Shown here: one piece after another, positions 16,713 through 25,043 of the stretch
How positions within the stretch are numbered: the stretch's first letter is position 1
How the letters are laid out: each line of letters opens with the position of its first letter
From: an uncultured Corynebacterium sp.
Lineage (GTDB): Bacteria; Actinomycetota; Actinomycetes; Mycobacteriales; Mycobacteriaceae
Assembly: GCF_943914615.1 (NCBI RefSeq)
Contig: NZ_CALUCS010000005.1
Coordinates: forward strand, 52,401-116,400
Reading direction: 5' to 3'
DNA length: 64,000 nucleotides
Program-made: the position numbers and the translations under genes
The notes under the pieces: generated by a model
Database searches by the model: none
What the model saw: only the letters and a program-made list of their open reading frames with translations
Told to the model about the DNA's origin: nothing

Positions 16713-17410
16713 ACGACCACCAGCTTTCCGTCTACGTTCACTACCTTCACGTCCGTCTGGTACAGGTGGGAAAGCGTCTCGCTGTTCATGACCTCATCCA
16801 CCGTGCCGATTGTGTGGCCGTGTGGGGCGAGGTATAGCACCCGGTCGGTCACGTTAAGGATCGGGTTGATTCCGTGGGTCACGAACACGATTGCCGTGTC
16901 GTGCTCCCGCCGCCTGCGATCCAGCAGCTCCACGGTCTTCTTCTGCGCGCGTAGGTCCAGGGAGAGCAGCGGCTCGTCGCACAGCAGCAGCTCCGGATCC
17001 TGCGCCATCGCCTGCGCCTGCCGGATCAGTTGTTGCTGCCCGCCGGATAGCTCGCCGACCCGCCGATTGGCCAGGCCGGTTGCGCCTACTTCCTCCAGCG
17101 CCGCGTCGATTTGGGCTTTCTTCGGTCGCCTATTTTTTATGACGCCCGCTGCGAGCGCGAGGCCAACCAGATCTCTCGCGCGTAACGGGATGGTGGGGTC
17201 GAACATCCTTTGCTGGGGGATGTATCCCAGCTTGTCCGTTACCTTGACGCTGCCGCGACTGAGTTTGCGGGTGCCGAGGGCGACGTTCAGCAGGGTGGAT
17301 TTTCCCACTCCGTTGGGGCCTAAGATAGCCAAAAACTCCCCTGGCGCGACCTCGAGGTTGAGGTCGCGCCAGAGGGGTTCGACTGCCGCGTCGCGGAGAG
17401 CGAGAACCAT
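16709..17410 (-). CDS. znuC: Zinc (metal) ABC transporter ATPase
   Basis: 233-residue ABC ATPase with Walker A GPNGVGKST, signature LSGGQQQ and Walker B LLCDEPLLSLD, and the switch His in VFVTHGIN. It is short for the family but complete. The start ATG shares one base with the znuA stop (TAATG) and its stop overlaps znuB (ATGA), so the three products are coupled. It energises uptake through ZnuB. Confidence 0.87.
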   Translation of the reverse strand: MVLALRDAAVEPLWRDLNLEVAPGEFLAILGPNGVGKSTLLNVALGTRKLSRGSVKVTDKLGYIPQQRMFDPTIPLRARDLVGLALAAGVIKNRRPKKAQIDAALEEVGATGLANRRVGELSGGQQQLIRQAQAMAQDPELLLCDEPLLSLDLRAQKKTVELLDRRRREHDTAIVFVTHGINPILNVTDRVLYLAPHGHTIGTVDEVMNSETLSHLYQTDVKVVNVDGKLVVV

Positions 17411-18447
17411 TACTTGGTTGCTTCCTCCAATTGCTTGATCAGGGTGTCGGCATACTCGAAGTAGTCCTGGCCCTCATCGGGGGTTTCGTTGACGTTAACT
17501 ACCTTAATGCCAGCTTCCTTGGCAGCGTCGGTCAGCTGTTCAGCCGCCGGGGTTTCCGACTGCTCGTTGGTAATGAGGATGTCGGCCTGCTTGTCCGTGA
17601 TCAGCTGGCGGGCGGCTGCAAGGTCGGCGGCGGAAGGCTCGGACTCGTTATTCACCGAGTGGGCAAAGCCCTCCGGGGTGATGTCCTTCAGTTCGGAATC
17701 GTCCACCAGCTCGGCAGCGACGGACTCGGTGAGGATGACGTTCTTGCCGCTCAGCTTCTCGATGCGCTGCTTCAGCTCGTCAGTCTTCTTGGTTACATCC
17801 TCGTCGGACTCCGGGATGTCGGAGTTCAGCTTGTGTAGCTCGCCGGAGAGCTTCTTCTCGAATTCAGAGACGACGTCCAGATCAAACCAGACGTGGGGGT
17901 TGGCTCCACCGTGGTCGTGACCCTCATGATCGTGACCGTGCTCATGGTCGTGCCCCTCGTGATCGTGCTCGTCACCATGCTCATGGTCGTGACCCTCGTG
18001 CTCATCGTGCTCGGCATCTTCGCCGTGCTCGTGGTCATGTCCGTGCTCGTGGTCGTGCCCCTCGTCACCGTGGTGGTGTGCCTCGGCCAGTGGCTGGGCT
18101 GTAACCAGCGGGGTGCCTTCCTCTACGTTGTCGGTCAGCCAGTTGTCGTAGCCTGCACCGTTGGCGACCACGATGTCCGCGTCCTTTACCGCCGCGATGT
18201 CACGGGCGGTGGCCTCGTACTCGTGAGGATCGTCGTCCTTGCTGCTGAGGATGGTGGTTACCTCAACGTCATCGTTCCCCTCGGTGATGTTTTCCGCGAT
18301 GCTGCCCCAGATGGACGTGGAGGCGACCAGCTTGATCTTGTCGCCGTCGGCGGCGGAATCTTCGGAGCCGCCGGCGCAGGCGGTCACGCCCAAAGCCAAC
18401 GTTGCGATACTAAACACTGCTGCGAAATTGGCAACCATTTTCTTCAT
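17410..18447 (-). CDS. znuA: Zinc-binding lipoprotein of ABC transporter with a very His-rich loop
   Basis: 345-residue cluster A-I solute-binding lipoprotein; lipobox VTAC gives Cys24. Likely metal ligands are His75 (DDDPHEYEATA), His185 (ANPHVWFDL), His in GFAHSVNNE and an acidic residue in ITNEQSETPAAE. Between the first two, residues 124-179 carry 23 His, mostly in HDHEHG units, far more than in many homologues and typical of zinc capture. The region is encoded by repetitive GTG/CAT-rich DNA. ATG at 18447 sits 20 bp from the Zur-like palindrome; a second ATG three codons later is possible. Confidence 0.88.
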   Translation of the reverse strand: MKKMVANFAAVFSIATLALGVTACAGGSEDSAADGDKIKLVASTSIWGSIAENITEGNDDVEVTTILSSKDDDPHEYEATARDIAAVKDADIVVANGAGYDNWLTDNVEEGTPLVTAQPLAEAHHHGDEGHDHEHGHDHEHGEDAEHDEHEGHDHEHGDEHDHEGHDHEHGHDHEGHDHGGANPHVWFDLDVVSEFEKKLSGELHKLNSDIPESDEDVTKKTDELKQRIEKLSGKNVILTESVAAELVDDSELKDITPEGFAHSVNNESEPSAADLAAARQLITDKQADILITNEQSETPAAEQLTDAAKEAGIKVVNVNETPDEGQDYFEYADTLIKQLEEATK

Positions 18448-18467
18448 TCTTCCGAGGTTACTGGTCA

Positions 18468-18482
18468 CGAAAATGATCGTCA
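18468..18482. promoter_or_regulatory. Candidate Zur box before znuA
   Basis: CGAAAATGATCGTCA matches most of the corynebacterial Zur consensus as I recall it (TGAAAATGATTTTCA). It lies 21-35 bp upstream of the znuA ATG, where bound Zur would block transcription in zinc-replete cells. The divergent LacI gene starts about 95 bp away and might be affected too. Confidence 0.55.
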
Positions 18483-18576
18483 ATATGAAGTTGAAACATC
18501 AACGGAACTCCACGGCAGGCCGGGGAAGGTGGCGTCAACCCCCAAGAAAAAAGGACCGGCGACTACCCTTAAAAGA

Positions 18577-19686
18577 ATGAACAGACCAGCACGGCGCGGC
18601 ACCTTGGCCTCCATCGCAGCCGAACTGGGCGTTTCGCGCACCACGGTATCGAATGCGTATAACCGCCCGGACCAGCTTTCGCCTGAACTGCGCGACAAAA
18701 TCCTGCACGTCGCGGCGAAGGTTGGCTACCCAGGGCCAGACCCGATGGCGCGTTCACTGCGCACGCGCCGGGCGGGGGCGATCGGCGTGCTGCTGACCGA
18801 AGAGCTGCCCTATGCGTTTGAAGACCAGGCGTCGCTGGAGTTCGTTTCCGGTGTATCGGTGAGCTGCGGGTCGATGGACGCCTCCATGCTGCTGATCCCG
18901 GCGGGCGTGGACGATAACCCCAACGCCGACCGCCCCGCACAGCTGGTGAACCAGGCCAGTGTGGACGGATTCATCGTCTACTCGGTGGCGGTCGACGACC
19001 CTTACCTCGCCGCCGTCCGTAACCGCGGGCTACCGACCGTGGTGTGCGACCAACCCGCCGGGGTGGGCGACCCCTTCGTGGGCATCGACGACCGCGAGGC
19101 CATCAAGCCCGCCATTCGGGAGCTCGTCGATGCAGGTCACCGTCGGATTGGCGTGCTGTGCATTCGCCTGGACCGCACCCCGAACAACGGCCCGGTGAGC
19201 GACGAACGCATTCAGGCCGCGCACATGCACGTGCAGCGCTCGCGCGTGCTGGGAATCCTGGATGTGCTGGAGGAGGCCGGGATTTCGGACGCCCCCATCG
19301 TCGAGCGGCACATCAACAATCCCCAGACCGCCTTCGAAGCCGCCGAGGAGCTGCTGACCAACCACCCGGAACTCACCGCCGTCGCCTGCACCACCGACTC
19401 GCAGGCCCTTGGGGTGGTGCGTTACGCAGCCGAGCAGGGGATCGACGTGCCGGGCCAGCTCTCTGTTACAGGGTTCGATGGTATTCCCGAAGCTATTGAC
19501 GCCCACATCACAACCGTCCGCCAACCCAGCAAAGACAAGGGGCTGGAGAGTGGCAATATGCTTGCCGAGCTCATCGAACAGCGGCTGAGTGAAAATCCGG
19601 CCAAGCCCGCCCGCCGAGCCGCGGCGCCGAGCGTGCTGCTGGATACAGAGCTAATCCGCGGAACGTCCGTCGCGGCGCCGCAGTAG
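18577..19686 (+). CDS. LacI family transcriptional regulator
   Basis: 369-residue regulator. The N-terminal helix-turn-helix (TLASIAAELGVSRTTVSNAYN) and hinge (KVGYPGPDPMARSLR) are followed by a periplasmic-binding-like sensor domain (AGAIGVLLTEELPY, VDGFIVYSVAVDD, DAGHRRIGVLC, VACTTDSQALGVVRYAAEQG, QLSVTGFDG). The ligand is probably a sugar but unknown. ATG at 18577 has no good ribosome site; an in-frame GTG at 18529, adjacent to GGGGAAG, would add 16 basic residues and is a real alternative. It is convergent with otsB, with a 36-bp overlap of coding ends. From memory a LacI gene occupies this place in C. glutamicum too. Confidence 0.85.
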   Translation: MNRPARRGTLASIAAELGVSRTTVSNAYNRPDQLSPELRDKILHVAAKVGYPGPDPMARSLRTRRAGAIGVLLTEELPYAFEDQASLEFVSGVSVSCGSMDASMLLIPAGVDDNPNADRPAQLVNQASVDGFIVYSVAVDDPYLAAVRNRGLPTVVCDQPAGVGDPFVGIDDREAIKPAIRELVDAGHRRIGVLCIRLDRTPNNGPVSDERIQAAHMHVQRSRVLGILDVLEEAGISDAPIVERHINNPQTAFEAAEELLTNHPELTAVACTTDSQALGVVRYAAEQGIDVPGQLSVTGFDGIPEAIDAHITTVRQPSKDKGLESGNMLAELIEQRLSENPAKPARRAAAPSVLLDTELIRGTSVAAPQ

Positions 19687-20499
19687 ATCCTGCAGGAAAT
19701 CCCGGACGTTCTCCGGAGCATCCAAGCGGTGCGTGGCGGAGGTTTCCCCACCGCCGACGCGGATGCCGATGTCCGGGGCGGGCGCGGTGGCCGGTGGGGT
19801 GCCCGGTGAAGTGGCAGGGGAGTAGCGCAGCGTGGAGAGCACCGTCTCGTCCGTCGTATCATCCCCCGCGAACAGCACCCGCAGCTCCCGGCCGGGCTGG
19901 CGCGCATAGGCGCGGCGGAAATCCTCGATGTAGGAGCCCTTGGTGGTCTTATCCACCGCGACCTCCAAGATGTCTTTACCCCATGTCACCTGGGAAAGCT
20001 CGCTGGTGGCGGCGAAGTCCGCCAGGCGCTGGTTGAACTGTTCAGCCAGCTGCTTATCCTGCACCAGGCGGGTGTGCAGTCCCACCGCCAGGGGCTTGAT
20101 CTCCACCCACGCGCCCTCGTGCTCAGCGGCAATGCCCTCCGCGTGGGAACGTAGCTCTCCCAGCCAGGCTTGCTGTTCCGGGCGCAGATTCGCCGCGCCA
20201 CCGTCAGCGGGTTCCGCACCATGGCTACCGACCAGGCGCACCGGGCCGTGCACAGGCAGCATCGTCGCATGCGCAAGCTGCTCCAGGTTGCGCCCGGAAA
20301 TCACCATCGCCACCGTATTCGGCAGCGCCGCCAGCCCCTCCAAAGCCTCCATCGCGCCGGGGACGGCGTGCACACCCGTTGGCTCGTCCGAAAAATGAGC
20401 CAGGGTGCCGTCGAAATCCATCGCTACCAGTAGGTCTGGGGTGCCGGCCAGGCCGGAGAGGTCGGCGTCAGAAAGAAAAGGCAGTAACGAACCATCCAT
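19651..20499 (-). CDS. otsB: Trehalose-6-phosphate phosphatase
   Basis: 282-residue HAD phosphatase that dephosphorylates trehalose-6-phosphate from OtsA. Motif I is AMDFDGTLAHF (Asp28 and Asp30), motif II VISGRN, the lysine motif is near TWGKDILEVAVDKTTKGSY and motif IV LFAGDDTTDETV. ATG at 20499 has a strong AGGAGG ribosome site, which lies in the end of the upstream lipoprotein gene. It is third in otsA - lipoprotein - otsB. The last 36 bp overlap the LacI gene antisense. Confidence 0.93.
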   Translation of the reverse strand: MDGSLLPFLSDADLSGLAGTPDLLVAMDFDGTLAHFSDEPTGVHAVPGAMEALEGLAALPNTVAMVISGRNLEQLAHATMLPVHGPVRLVGSHGAEPADGGAANLRPEQQAWLGELRSHAEGIAAEHEGAWVEIKPLAVGLHTRLVQDKQLAEQFNQRLADFAATSELSQVTWGKDILEVAVDKTTKGSYIEDFRRAYARQPGRELRVLFAGDDTTDETVLSTLRYSPATSPGTPPATAPAPDIGIRVGGGETSATHRLDAPENVRDFLQDLLRRRDGRSAD

Positions 20500-20503
20500 G
20501 CGC

Positions 20504-20986
20504 CTAACCCTCCTGCGGGCCGCTGATGAACTCAACCGCCGGCACGGACTGCCAATCCGGCTTGTCCTCCGGCGTGGGCTGCTGCAGCTTCAGCGAGTTA
20601 TCGGAAGGGCGGGTATAAGTGAGGTCCTGGTCATTGAGGACGGACTTCAGACGGTCGGCAGTGTCCTCGTCGCCCGGTAGGCACTGGGCGCCGTCGATGC
20701 GGGAGGAGGAGAAGCCAGATATGCGCATGGCCTCGTCCTTCCACTCCACGTTTCCAGTCAAGTGAATACAACCGCTGGCACCGTTCAGCGAATCCTCGCC
20801 GAAAATCAAAAAACTGCGGCCCTGCTGGGCTTCCGGCAGTAGGCCGCCACGCACGTCCGAATCGTAGATCGCCGAAACCTGCCACTGGGAGCTACCCAGC
20901 GGCGCCCCCGAATCGGAGCAAGCCGAAAGGCCAGCCACGGTCGCAGCACTCAAACCCAGTGCGAGGAAAGCAGATGCACGGCGCAT
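20504..20986 (-). CDS. Small secreted lipoprotein encoded between otsA and otsB
   Basis: 160-residue predicted lipoprotein (signal peptide MRRASAFLALGLSA, lipobox LSAC with Cys23). The mature part contains two further Cys (ASGCIHLTG and GAQCLPGD) that could form a disulfide. The pattern of a short beta-rich domain (GSSQWQVSAI, SGCIHLTGNVEW) recalls META/HslJ-like secreted domains but I cannot assign it. It is coupled to otsA (TAATG) and 4 bp from otsB, so it is co-transcribed with cytoplasmic trehalose enzymes, an unexpected place for a surface protein. From memory an unknown gene also occurs here in C. glutamicum. Confidence 0.75.
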   Translation of the reverse strand: MRRASAFLALGLSAATVAGLSACSDSGAPLGSSQWQVSAIYDSDVRGGLLPEAQQGRSFLIFGEDSLNGASGCIHLTGNVEWKDEAMRISGFSSSRIDGAQCLPGDEDTADRLKSVLNDQDLTYTRPSDNSLKLQQPTPEDKPDWQSVPAVEFISGPQEG

Positions 20987-22452
20987 TATTCAACCTCCCG
21001 CAGCTGCTGCAAAAACGCATCGGCCCATTGGTTGACGTCGTGATCCTGCAGGTGCTCCCACATCTGGCGCATGCGGCGGATCTTATTTGCGGGCTCGTCC
21101 TCGATAGCCAGCTGCAGCGCGTCGGAGATCGAATCGACATCGTGCGGGTTACACAGGTACGCCTGCACCAGCTGTGTGGCCGCACCCGCGAACTCCGAGA
21201 GCACTAGCGCGCCGGAACCGTCCGAGTGGCAGGCCACGTACTCCTTGGCCACCAGGTTCATGCCATCCTTCAGCGGGGTGATCAGCATGACGTCCGCCGC
21301 GGTGTACAGTGCCACGATCTGCTCGAACGGCAGGCCGGAGTGCATGTAGTGGATCAGCGAACGCCCCAGGCTGCCGTGGTTGCCGTTGATGCGGGAAACG
21401 ATGGCCTCCACCTGCTGGCGGGTGCGCCGATAATCATCCAGCCGCTCGCGCGAAGGGGTGGCGACCTGCACCATGGCCACGTCTTCCGGGGCCAGGCGGC
21501 CGGAGTCCAAGAGGAACTCGATGGCCTCCAGTCGGTGCTGGATGCCCTTTGTGTAGTCCAGCCGATCCACGCCCGCGATCAGCACCTTCGGATTGCCCAG
21601 CCGGGCACGCAGGTCGCTAGCCTGAGCCAGCACATCCGGCTGGTTGGCCTGCGCGTTTACCTTTGCAGAATCGATGGAAATGGGGAACACTCCCACCTTG
21701 ACCTGGCGGCCGGAATCCAGCGTGACGGTGCCGACCACCTGCGCTTCCTCCGGCAGGCGGGCGCCGCGCAGGAAGTTCGCGGACTCGGAATCGTCCATGA
21801 TCTGCACCGAATAGTCCATAGCCCGCAGCGCCACCATGAAATTCCGCGCGGAATCCTGGGTGTGGAAGCCCACAACGTCCGCGCCCAACGTGCCGTCCAG
21901 CACTTGGCGGCGCCACGGTAGCTGGCGGAAAAGCTCCGGAGCGGGGAAGGGGATGTGCAGGAAGAAGCCGATGCAGATATCGTCGCGCAGATCGCGCAGC
22001 TGCCCGGGAACCAGGTGTAGCTGGTAGTCCTGCACCCAGACGGTTGCGTTCTGCGCGGCCGTATCCGCCGCCGCCTGGGCAAAGCGCTGATTCACCTGTT
22101 GGTATCGCTCCCACCAGCGCTTATCGTAGGTGGGGTGCACGATCAGGTCGTGGTACAGGGGCCACAGGGTGGCGTTGGAAAACCCTTCGTAGAACTGCGC
22201 GAAATCCTGCGCGTCCAGGTTCACCGGAACCATCTGGATGCCGGCTTCTTCCGGTGCGGGCATGTCTTCAGCCGCGACCTCATCCGTCGCCCCCGGCCAG
22301 CCGATCCACGCGCCGCGGTTAGATTCCAGTACTGGCTTCAGTGCAGTGACCAGCCCACCCGGGGAAGGAACCCACGTGACCTCCCCGGTGGAGCCATCCA
22401 CGTTGCGGTCGACGGGAAGGCGATTGGCGACAACCAGAAAATCGGACTGCAT
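20986..22452 (-). CDS. otsA: Trehalose-6-phosphate synthase
   Basis: 488-residue GT20 glycosyltransferase forming trehalose-6-phosphate from a nucleotide-activated glucose and glucose-6-phosphate. Recognisable blocks are VVANRLPV, the GGLVTALKP loop, WIGWPG, VQDYQLHLVP, IGFFLHIPFP, the nucleotide site GVDRLDYTKGI and the C-terminal LVAKEYVAC with VLSEFAGAA. ATG at 22452 has GGGTG upstream; an in-frame GTG at 22461 is a less likely start. Trehalose feeds osmoprotection and mycolate transfer in this group. Confidence 0.94.
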   Translation of the reverse strand: MQSDFLVVANRLPVDRNVDGSTGEVTWVPSPGGLVTALKPVLESNRGAWIGWPGATDEVAAEDMPAPEEAGIQMVPVNLDAQDFAQFYEGFSNATLWPLYHDLIVHPTYDKRWWERYQQVNQRFAQAAADTAAQNATVWVQDYQLHLVPGQLRDLRDDICIGFFLHIPFPAPELFRQLPWRRQVLDGTLGADVVGFHTQDSARNFMVALRAMDYSVQIMDDSESANFLRGARLPEEAQVVGTVTLDSGRQVKVGVFPISIDSAKVNAQANQPDVLAQASDLRARLGNPKVLIAGVDRLDYTKGIQHRLEAIEFLLDSGRLAPEDVAMVQVATPSRERLDDYRRTRQQVEAIVSRINGNHGSLGRSLIHYMHSGLPFEQIVALYTAADVMLITPLKDGMNLVAKEYVACHSDGSGALVLSEFAGAATQLVQAYLCNPHDVDSISDALQLAIEDEPANKIRRMRQMWEHLQDHDVNQWADAFLQQLREVE

Positions 22453-22498
22453 GTGTATCACCCGTGTCGGTGCAGTTAGGCGGTTTATTCGCTATGTG

Positions 22499-22906
22499 CT
22501 ACTCGCTAGCCTTGGTAGCCTTCTTCGCCGTCTTCTTAGTGGTTTTCTTTGCGGCCTTCTTGGTGGTCTTCTTCGTAGACTTCTTAGCGGCCTTCTTGGT
22601 CGTCTTTTTCGTGGCCTTTTTAGTGGTCTTCTTCGTAGACTTTTTGGCCGTCTTCTTTGCGGCCTTCTTGGTGGTCTTGCGGGTGGACTTCTTGGCCTCC
22701 TGCTCCGCCTCCTCGAGCTCGGCAACCACGCGGCGGTGGATCAGCCCCTCCGGCTCCACGCCCAGCATGCACATCAGCGTTGCAGCGTCGAGGAAGTCCT
22801 CGGAGAAGGTCGCGACGATGCGCTGCGCTGCCTGTGCGGTTTCCGCTTCTACCGCGTGCAGGGATTCATTGTTGGCGGAACGGTTGTCGGTGACCTTCGG
22901 AGGCAC
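22499..22906 (-). CDS. Lysine-rich protein with a histone-tail-like C-terminus
   Basis: 135 residues in two halves. Residues 1-70 are ordinary and slightly acidic (FSEDFLDAATLMCMLGVEPEG, HRRVVAELEEAEQEA). Residues 71-130 consist almost wholly of Lys, Thr, Ala and Ser in units such as KTTKKAAKK and KKSTKK, like the tail of mycobacterial HupB or histone H1, but no HU domain precedes it. It probably binds nucleic acid or polyphosphate; function unknown. The start is GTG at 22906 without a clear ribosome site. It lies 46 bp before otsA on the same strand. The tail is encoded by an imperfect CTTCTTGGTGGTCTT-like DNA repeat. Confidence 0.75.
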   Translation of the reverse strand: MPPKVTDNRSANNESLHAVEAETAQAAQRIVATFSEDFLDAATLMCMLGVEPEGLIHRRVVAELEEAEQEAKKSTRKTTKKAAKKTAKKSTKKTTKKATKKTTKKAAKKSTKKTTKKAAKKTTKKTAKKATKASE

Positions 22907-22976
22907 GAGCCTGACCCCATTTCTACAAAGTCGACGTACGGAATTTTAAGTCTCAACTTTAAATATTTTACGCGAT

Positions 22977-24569
22977 TTAGTGTTCGCTCGTGCCCGCCGG
23001 GTGGTCTTCGGGCTGTTCTTCGCCCTCGGCCGCGCGCATTTCGCTATCCAGCTGCCACGTACTCTTTGACGCGCTCTTGCGCCGCCTACGCCAGTGCAAA
23101 GGCTGGCGCACCCGTCCGTCGGCGCCCATCCGGGGTTCGTTCTGGTTTGTTCGTCGGGGATCCACGCGGGGGCGTCGCAACTGCTGGTAGCGGTGCAGAA
23201 TGCGGGGGCGGCGAATTCGGCGGGCGATCCACTCGCCAAGCACCACGCCCGCGGCCAGTGCGGTCGCAGTCGTGAGCGCGAGGCCCAGGTTGGACATACC
23301 GACTACAAACTGGTCGTTAAGGACGGAGCTCATGCCCCGGTACAGTGCCAGGCCGGGCAGGAACGGGGTGATGCCCGCGGCCGCAGTGATCTGCGGGGGA
23401 ATCATGTAGCGACGGGAAAGCAGACCACCGGCCAGGCCGACGACTAGGGCGGCAAGGGCGGTGCCGAAGGTGCCGGGCCAGTTGAGCACGTTCGTCACAC
23501 TGAACAGGGCCAGCGAGGCGATCAAAGCCGTCAGGCTGGCAACCACCGTGGCACGCCGCTCGCAGAAGCAGGCGCTGCAGAAAAACGCCGTGGCAACAGC
23601 GCCCGAGATGATCTGAATGGTCACCGACCCCAACACGCCCGAGGTGTGAGTCGTATCCAACGGCGGCAGGGTAATGCCCATTACGGCCATTGTTTGAATA
23701 CCGGCTGCAATGCCCGTGATGATTCCGCCGGTTTGCAGAACCGTTTCGTAGAAACGTGCAGCGGAGGTAACCGGGGCGCCCGTTATGCCATCCTGCAGCG
23801 CCTGGACCAGCGTCAATCCTGCAAGCAGGGCGACAATGGAAGAACCGATAATCAGCGAGGGCGGGAGGTAGAAGTCGATCCGGTCCGCAATCGAATACGT
23901 CACCGCCGCCGGAATCACCGCCGCGAATCCACCGAGGACGTTCTGGAAGAACAGCGGCAGGGACTTCGAGGCCAACCAGGCGTTGGCGAACATGGTGAAG
24001 ATTGTGGTTATGCCGGCAACGATAGCCACGGCCCAACCACCGCCGAGCAGCAGCGCGACGGCAGCGGCGAACCCGCCCCAGCTGGCTAGTGCATAGCGGT
24101 TGCGGTAGGGCAGCAGGGAAGTTTCAATGTCGAAGAGGATCTTCTGCGCCATCTCCAGGGGGGTGGCGCCCGCGACGATCGAGCGGATGAGCCGGTCGAC
24201 CTCAGTGATGCGGGAAAAGTCCGTCGACAGCTGCCGCACTACGCGGAACATGTTCGTCGGCGGCGTGTTTTCGTTGAAACGTGAGTAGACGTAGATCGTG
24301 TTCAACGTGATGTCGACGTGCGTGTTGTTCAGGCCGTAGGCGCTCATGATGCTTCGGATCTGTGCCTTCGCATCCGAATTGCTGGTGCCCGCTGTGAGGA
24401 GCTGATCGCCGATGCGGCTGGCAAGGTCCATCACTGCGTGGACCTTTACGGGATCGGAAAGATCCACCGGCGCCAAAGGGGATGGCGGCGGTGCTAAGCG
24501 GATAGCATCGATCGTTGCCCTGTTGCCGGAAAACAGCAGGTCAGAGCTCTTTCTCAATGCCCTCGACAT
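22977..24569 (-). CDS. thrE: Threonine/serine exporter ThrE
   Basis: 530-residue ThrE-family exporter that moves threonine and serine out of the cell by proton motive force. The cytoplasmic N-terminal domain has the family pattern APPPSPLAPVDL, GTSNSDAKAQIR, YGLNNTHVDITLNTI and EVDRLIRSIVAGATP. It is followed by about ten membrane helices with LTLVQALQDGITGAPVTSAAR and ITPFLPGLALYRGM, close to C. glutamicum ThrE. A charged tail of about 70 residues follows. ATG at 24569 is preceded by GGAGG at 10-11 nt; a GTG four codons earlier is less likely. Confidence 0.92.
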   Translation of the reverse strand: MSRALRKSSDLLFSGNRATIDAIRLAPPPSPLAPVDLSDPVKVHAVMDLASRIGDQLLTAGTSNSDAKAQIRSIMSAYGLNNTHVDITLNTIYVYSRFNENTPPTNMFRVVRQLSTDFSRITEVDRLIRSIVAGATPLEMAQKILFDIETSLLPYRNRYALASWGGFAAAVALLLGGGWAVAIVAGITTIFTMFANAWLASKSLPLFFQNVLGGFAAVIPAAVTYSIADRIDFYLPPSLIIGSSIVALLAGLTLVQALQDGITGAPVTSAARFYETVLQTGGIITGIAAGIQTMAVMGITLPPLDTTHTSGVLGSVTIQIISGAVATAFFCSACFCERRATVVASLTALIASLALFSVTNVLNWPGTFGTALAALVVGLAGGLLSRRYMIPPQITAAAGITPFLPGLALYRGMSSVLNDQFVVGMSNLGLALTTATALAAGVVLGEWIARRIRRPRILHRYQQLRRPRVDPRRTNQNEPRMGADGRVRQPLHWRRRRKSASKSTWQLDSEMRAAEGEEQPEDHPAGTSEH

Positions 24570-24764
24570 GAAATTAGACACCTCCACACCGTACATCGGG
24601 GTTGGGGAGATTTCACAAGAGCCTGTTCCCCCAGGTGGGATGGGGTGACGGGAGGAAGTTTTACCGTTCGCAGGTGTGGCTTGCTAGGCTTGGAAAGTCC
24701 ATCGCCTGCGGGTGAGCATCGGCCGTGGCCGGTTGCTAATGCTCGCGTTGGAAGGTGGATCGGT

Positions 24765-24837
24765 GCTGGAGTGGCGCAATCGGTAGCGCAACGGTCTTGT
24801 AAACCGTAGGTTGCGAGTTCAAGTCTCGTCTCCAGCT
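24765..24837 (+). tRNA. tRNA-Thr (anticodon TGT)
   Basis: Full cloverleaf of 73 nt: acceptor GCTGGAG/CTCCAGC, D-stem GCGC/GCGC, anticodon stem ACGGT/ACCGT with loop CTTGTAA (TGT at positions 34-36), and T-arm with GTTCAAGTC. CCA is not encoded. Confidence 0.95.
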
Positions 24838-24947
24838 CACCTCGCGCCCGGGGAGTTCGCCCGCTTATCGTGGTGGCGGAACCCCTGGTGCTAGAGTATT
24901 CGACAGCACGCTACGGGCTGCACTGAAGCGACCCGCGTGCTGGAACT

Positions 24948-25018
24948 GCCGGCGTAGTTTAGTGGTAGAACATCAGCTTCCCAAGCTGAGAGTGCGAGTT
25001 CGATTCTCGTCGCCGGCT
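24948..25018 (+). tRNA. tRNA-Gly (anticodon CCC)
   Basis: 71-nt cloverleaf: acceptor GCCGGCG/CGCCGGC, anticodon stem TCAGC/GCTGA with loop TTCCCAA, giving CCC (reads GGG). The T-arm contains GTTCGATTC. CCA not encoded. Confidence 0.93.
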
Positions 25019-25043
25019 CAACTTCCAAAGGTATTCTTTTGGC

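Noticed and set aside
17893..18500. Very hydrophobic Val/Met-rich frame on the plus strand continuing into the LacI gene
   Set aside because: It is the complement of the His-rich repeat of the zinc-binding protein; GTG/ATG codons there mirror CAC/CAT.
22500..22700. Repeated CTTCTTGGTGGTCTT-like units considered as a CRISPR or satellite array
   Set aside because: Units are short, imperfect and in frame; they simply encode the Lys/Thr/Ala tail.
24765..25043. tRNA-flanked integration site of a mobile element
   Set aside because: No integrase, transposase or repeated tRNA 3' end is visible on either side.
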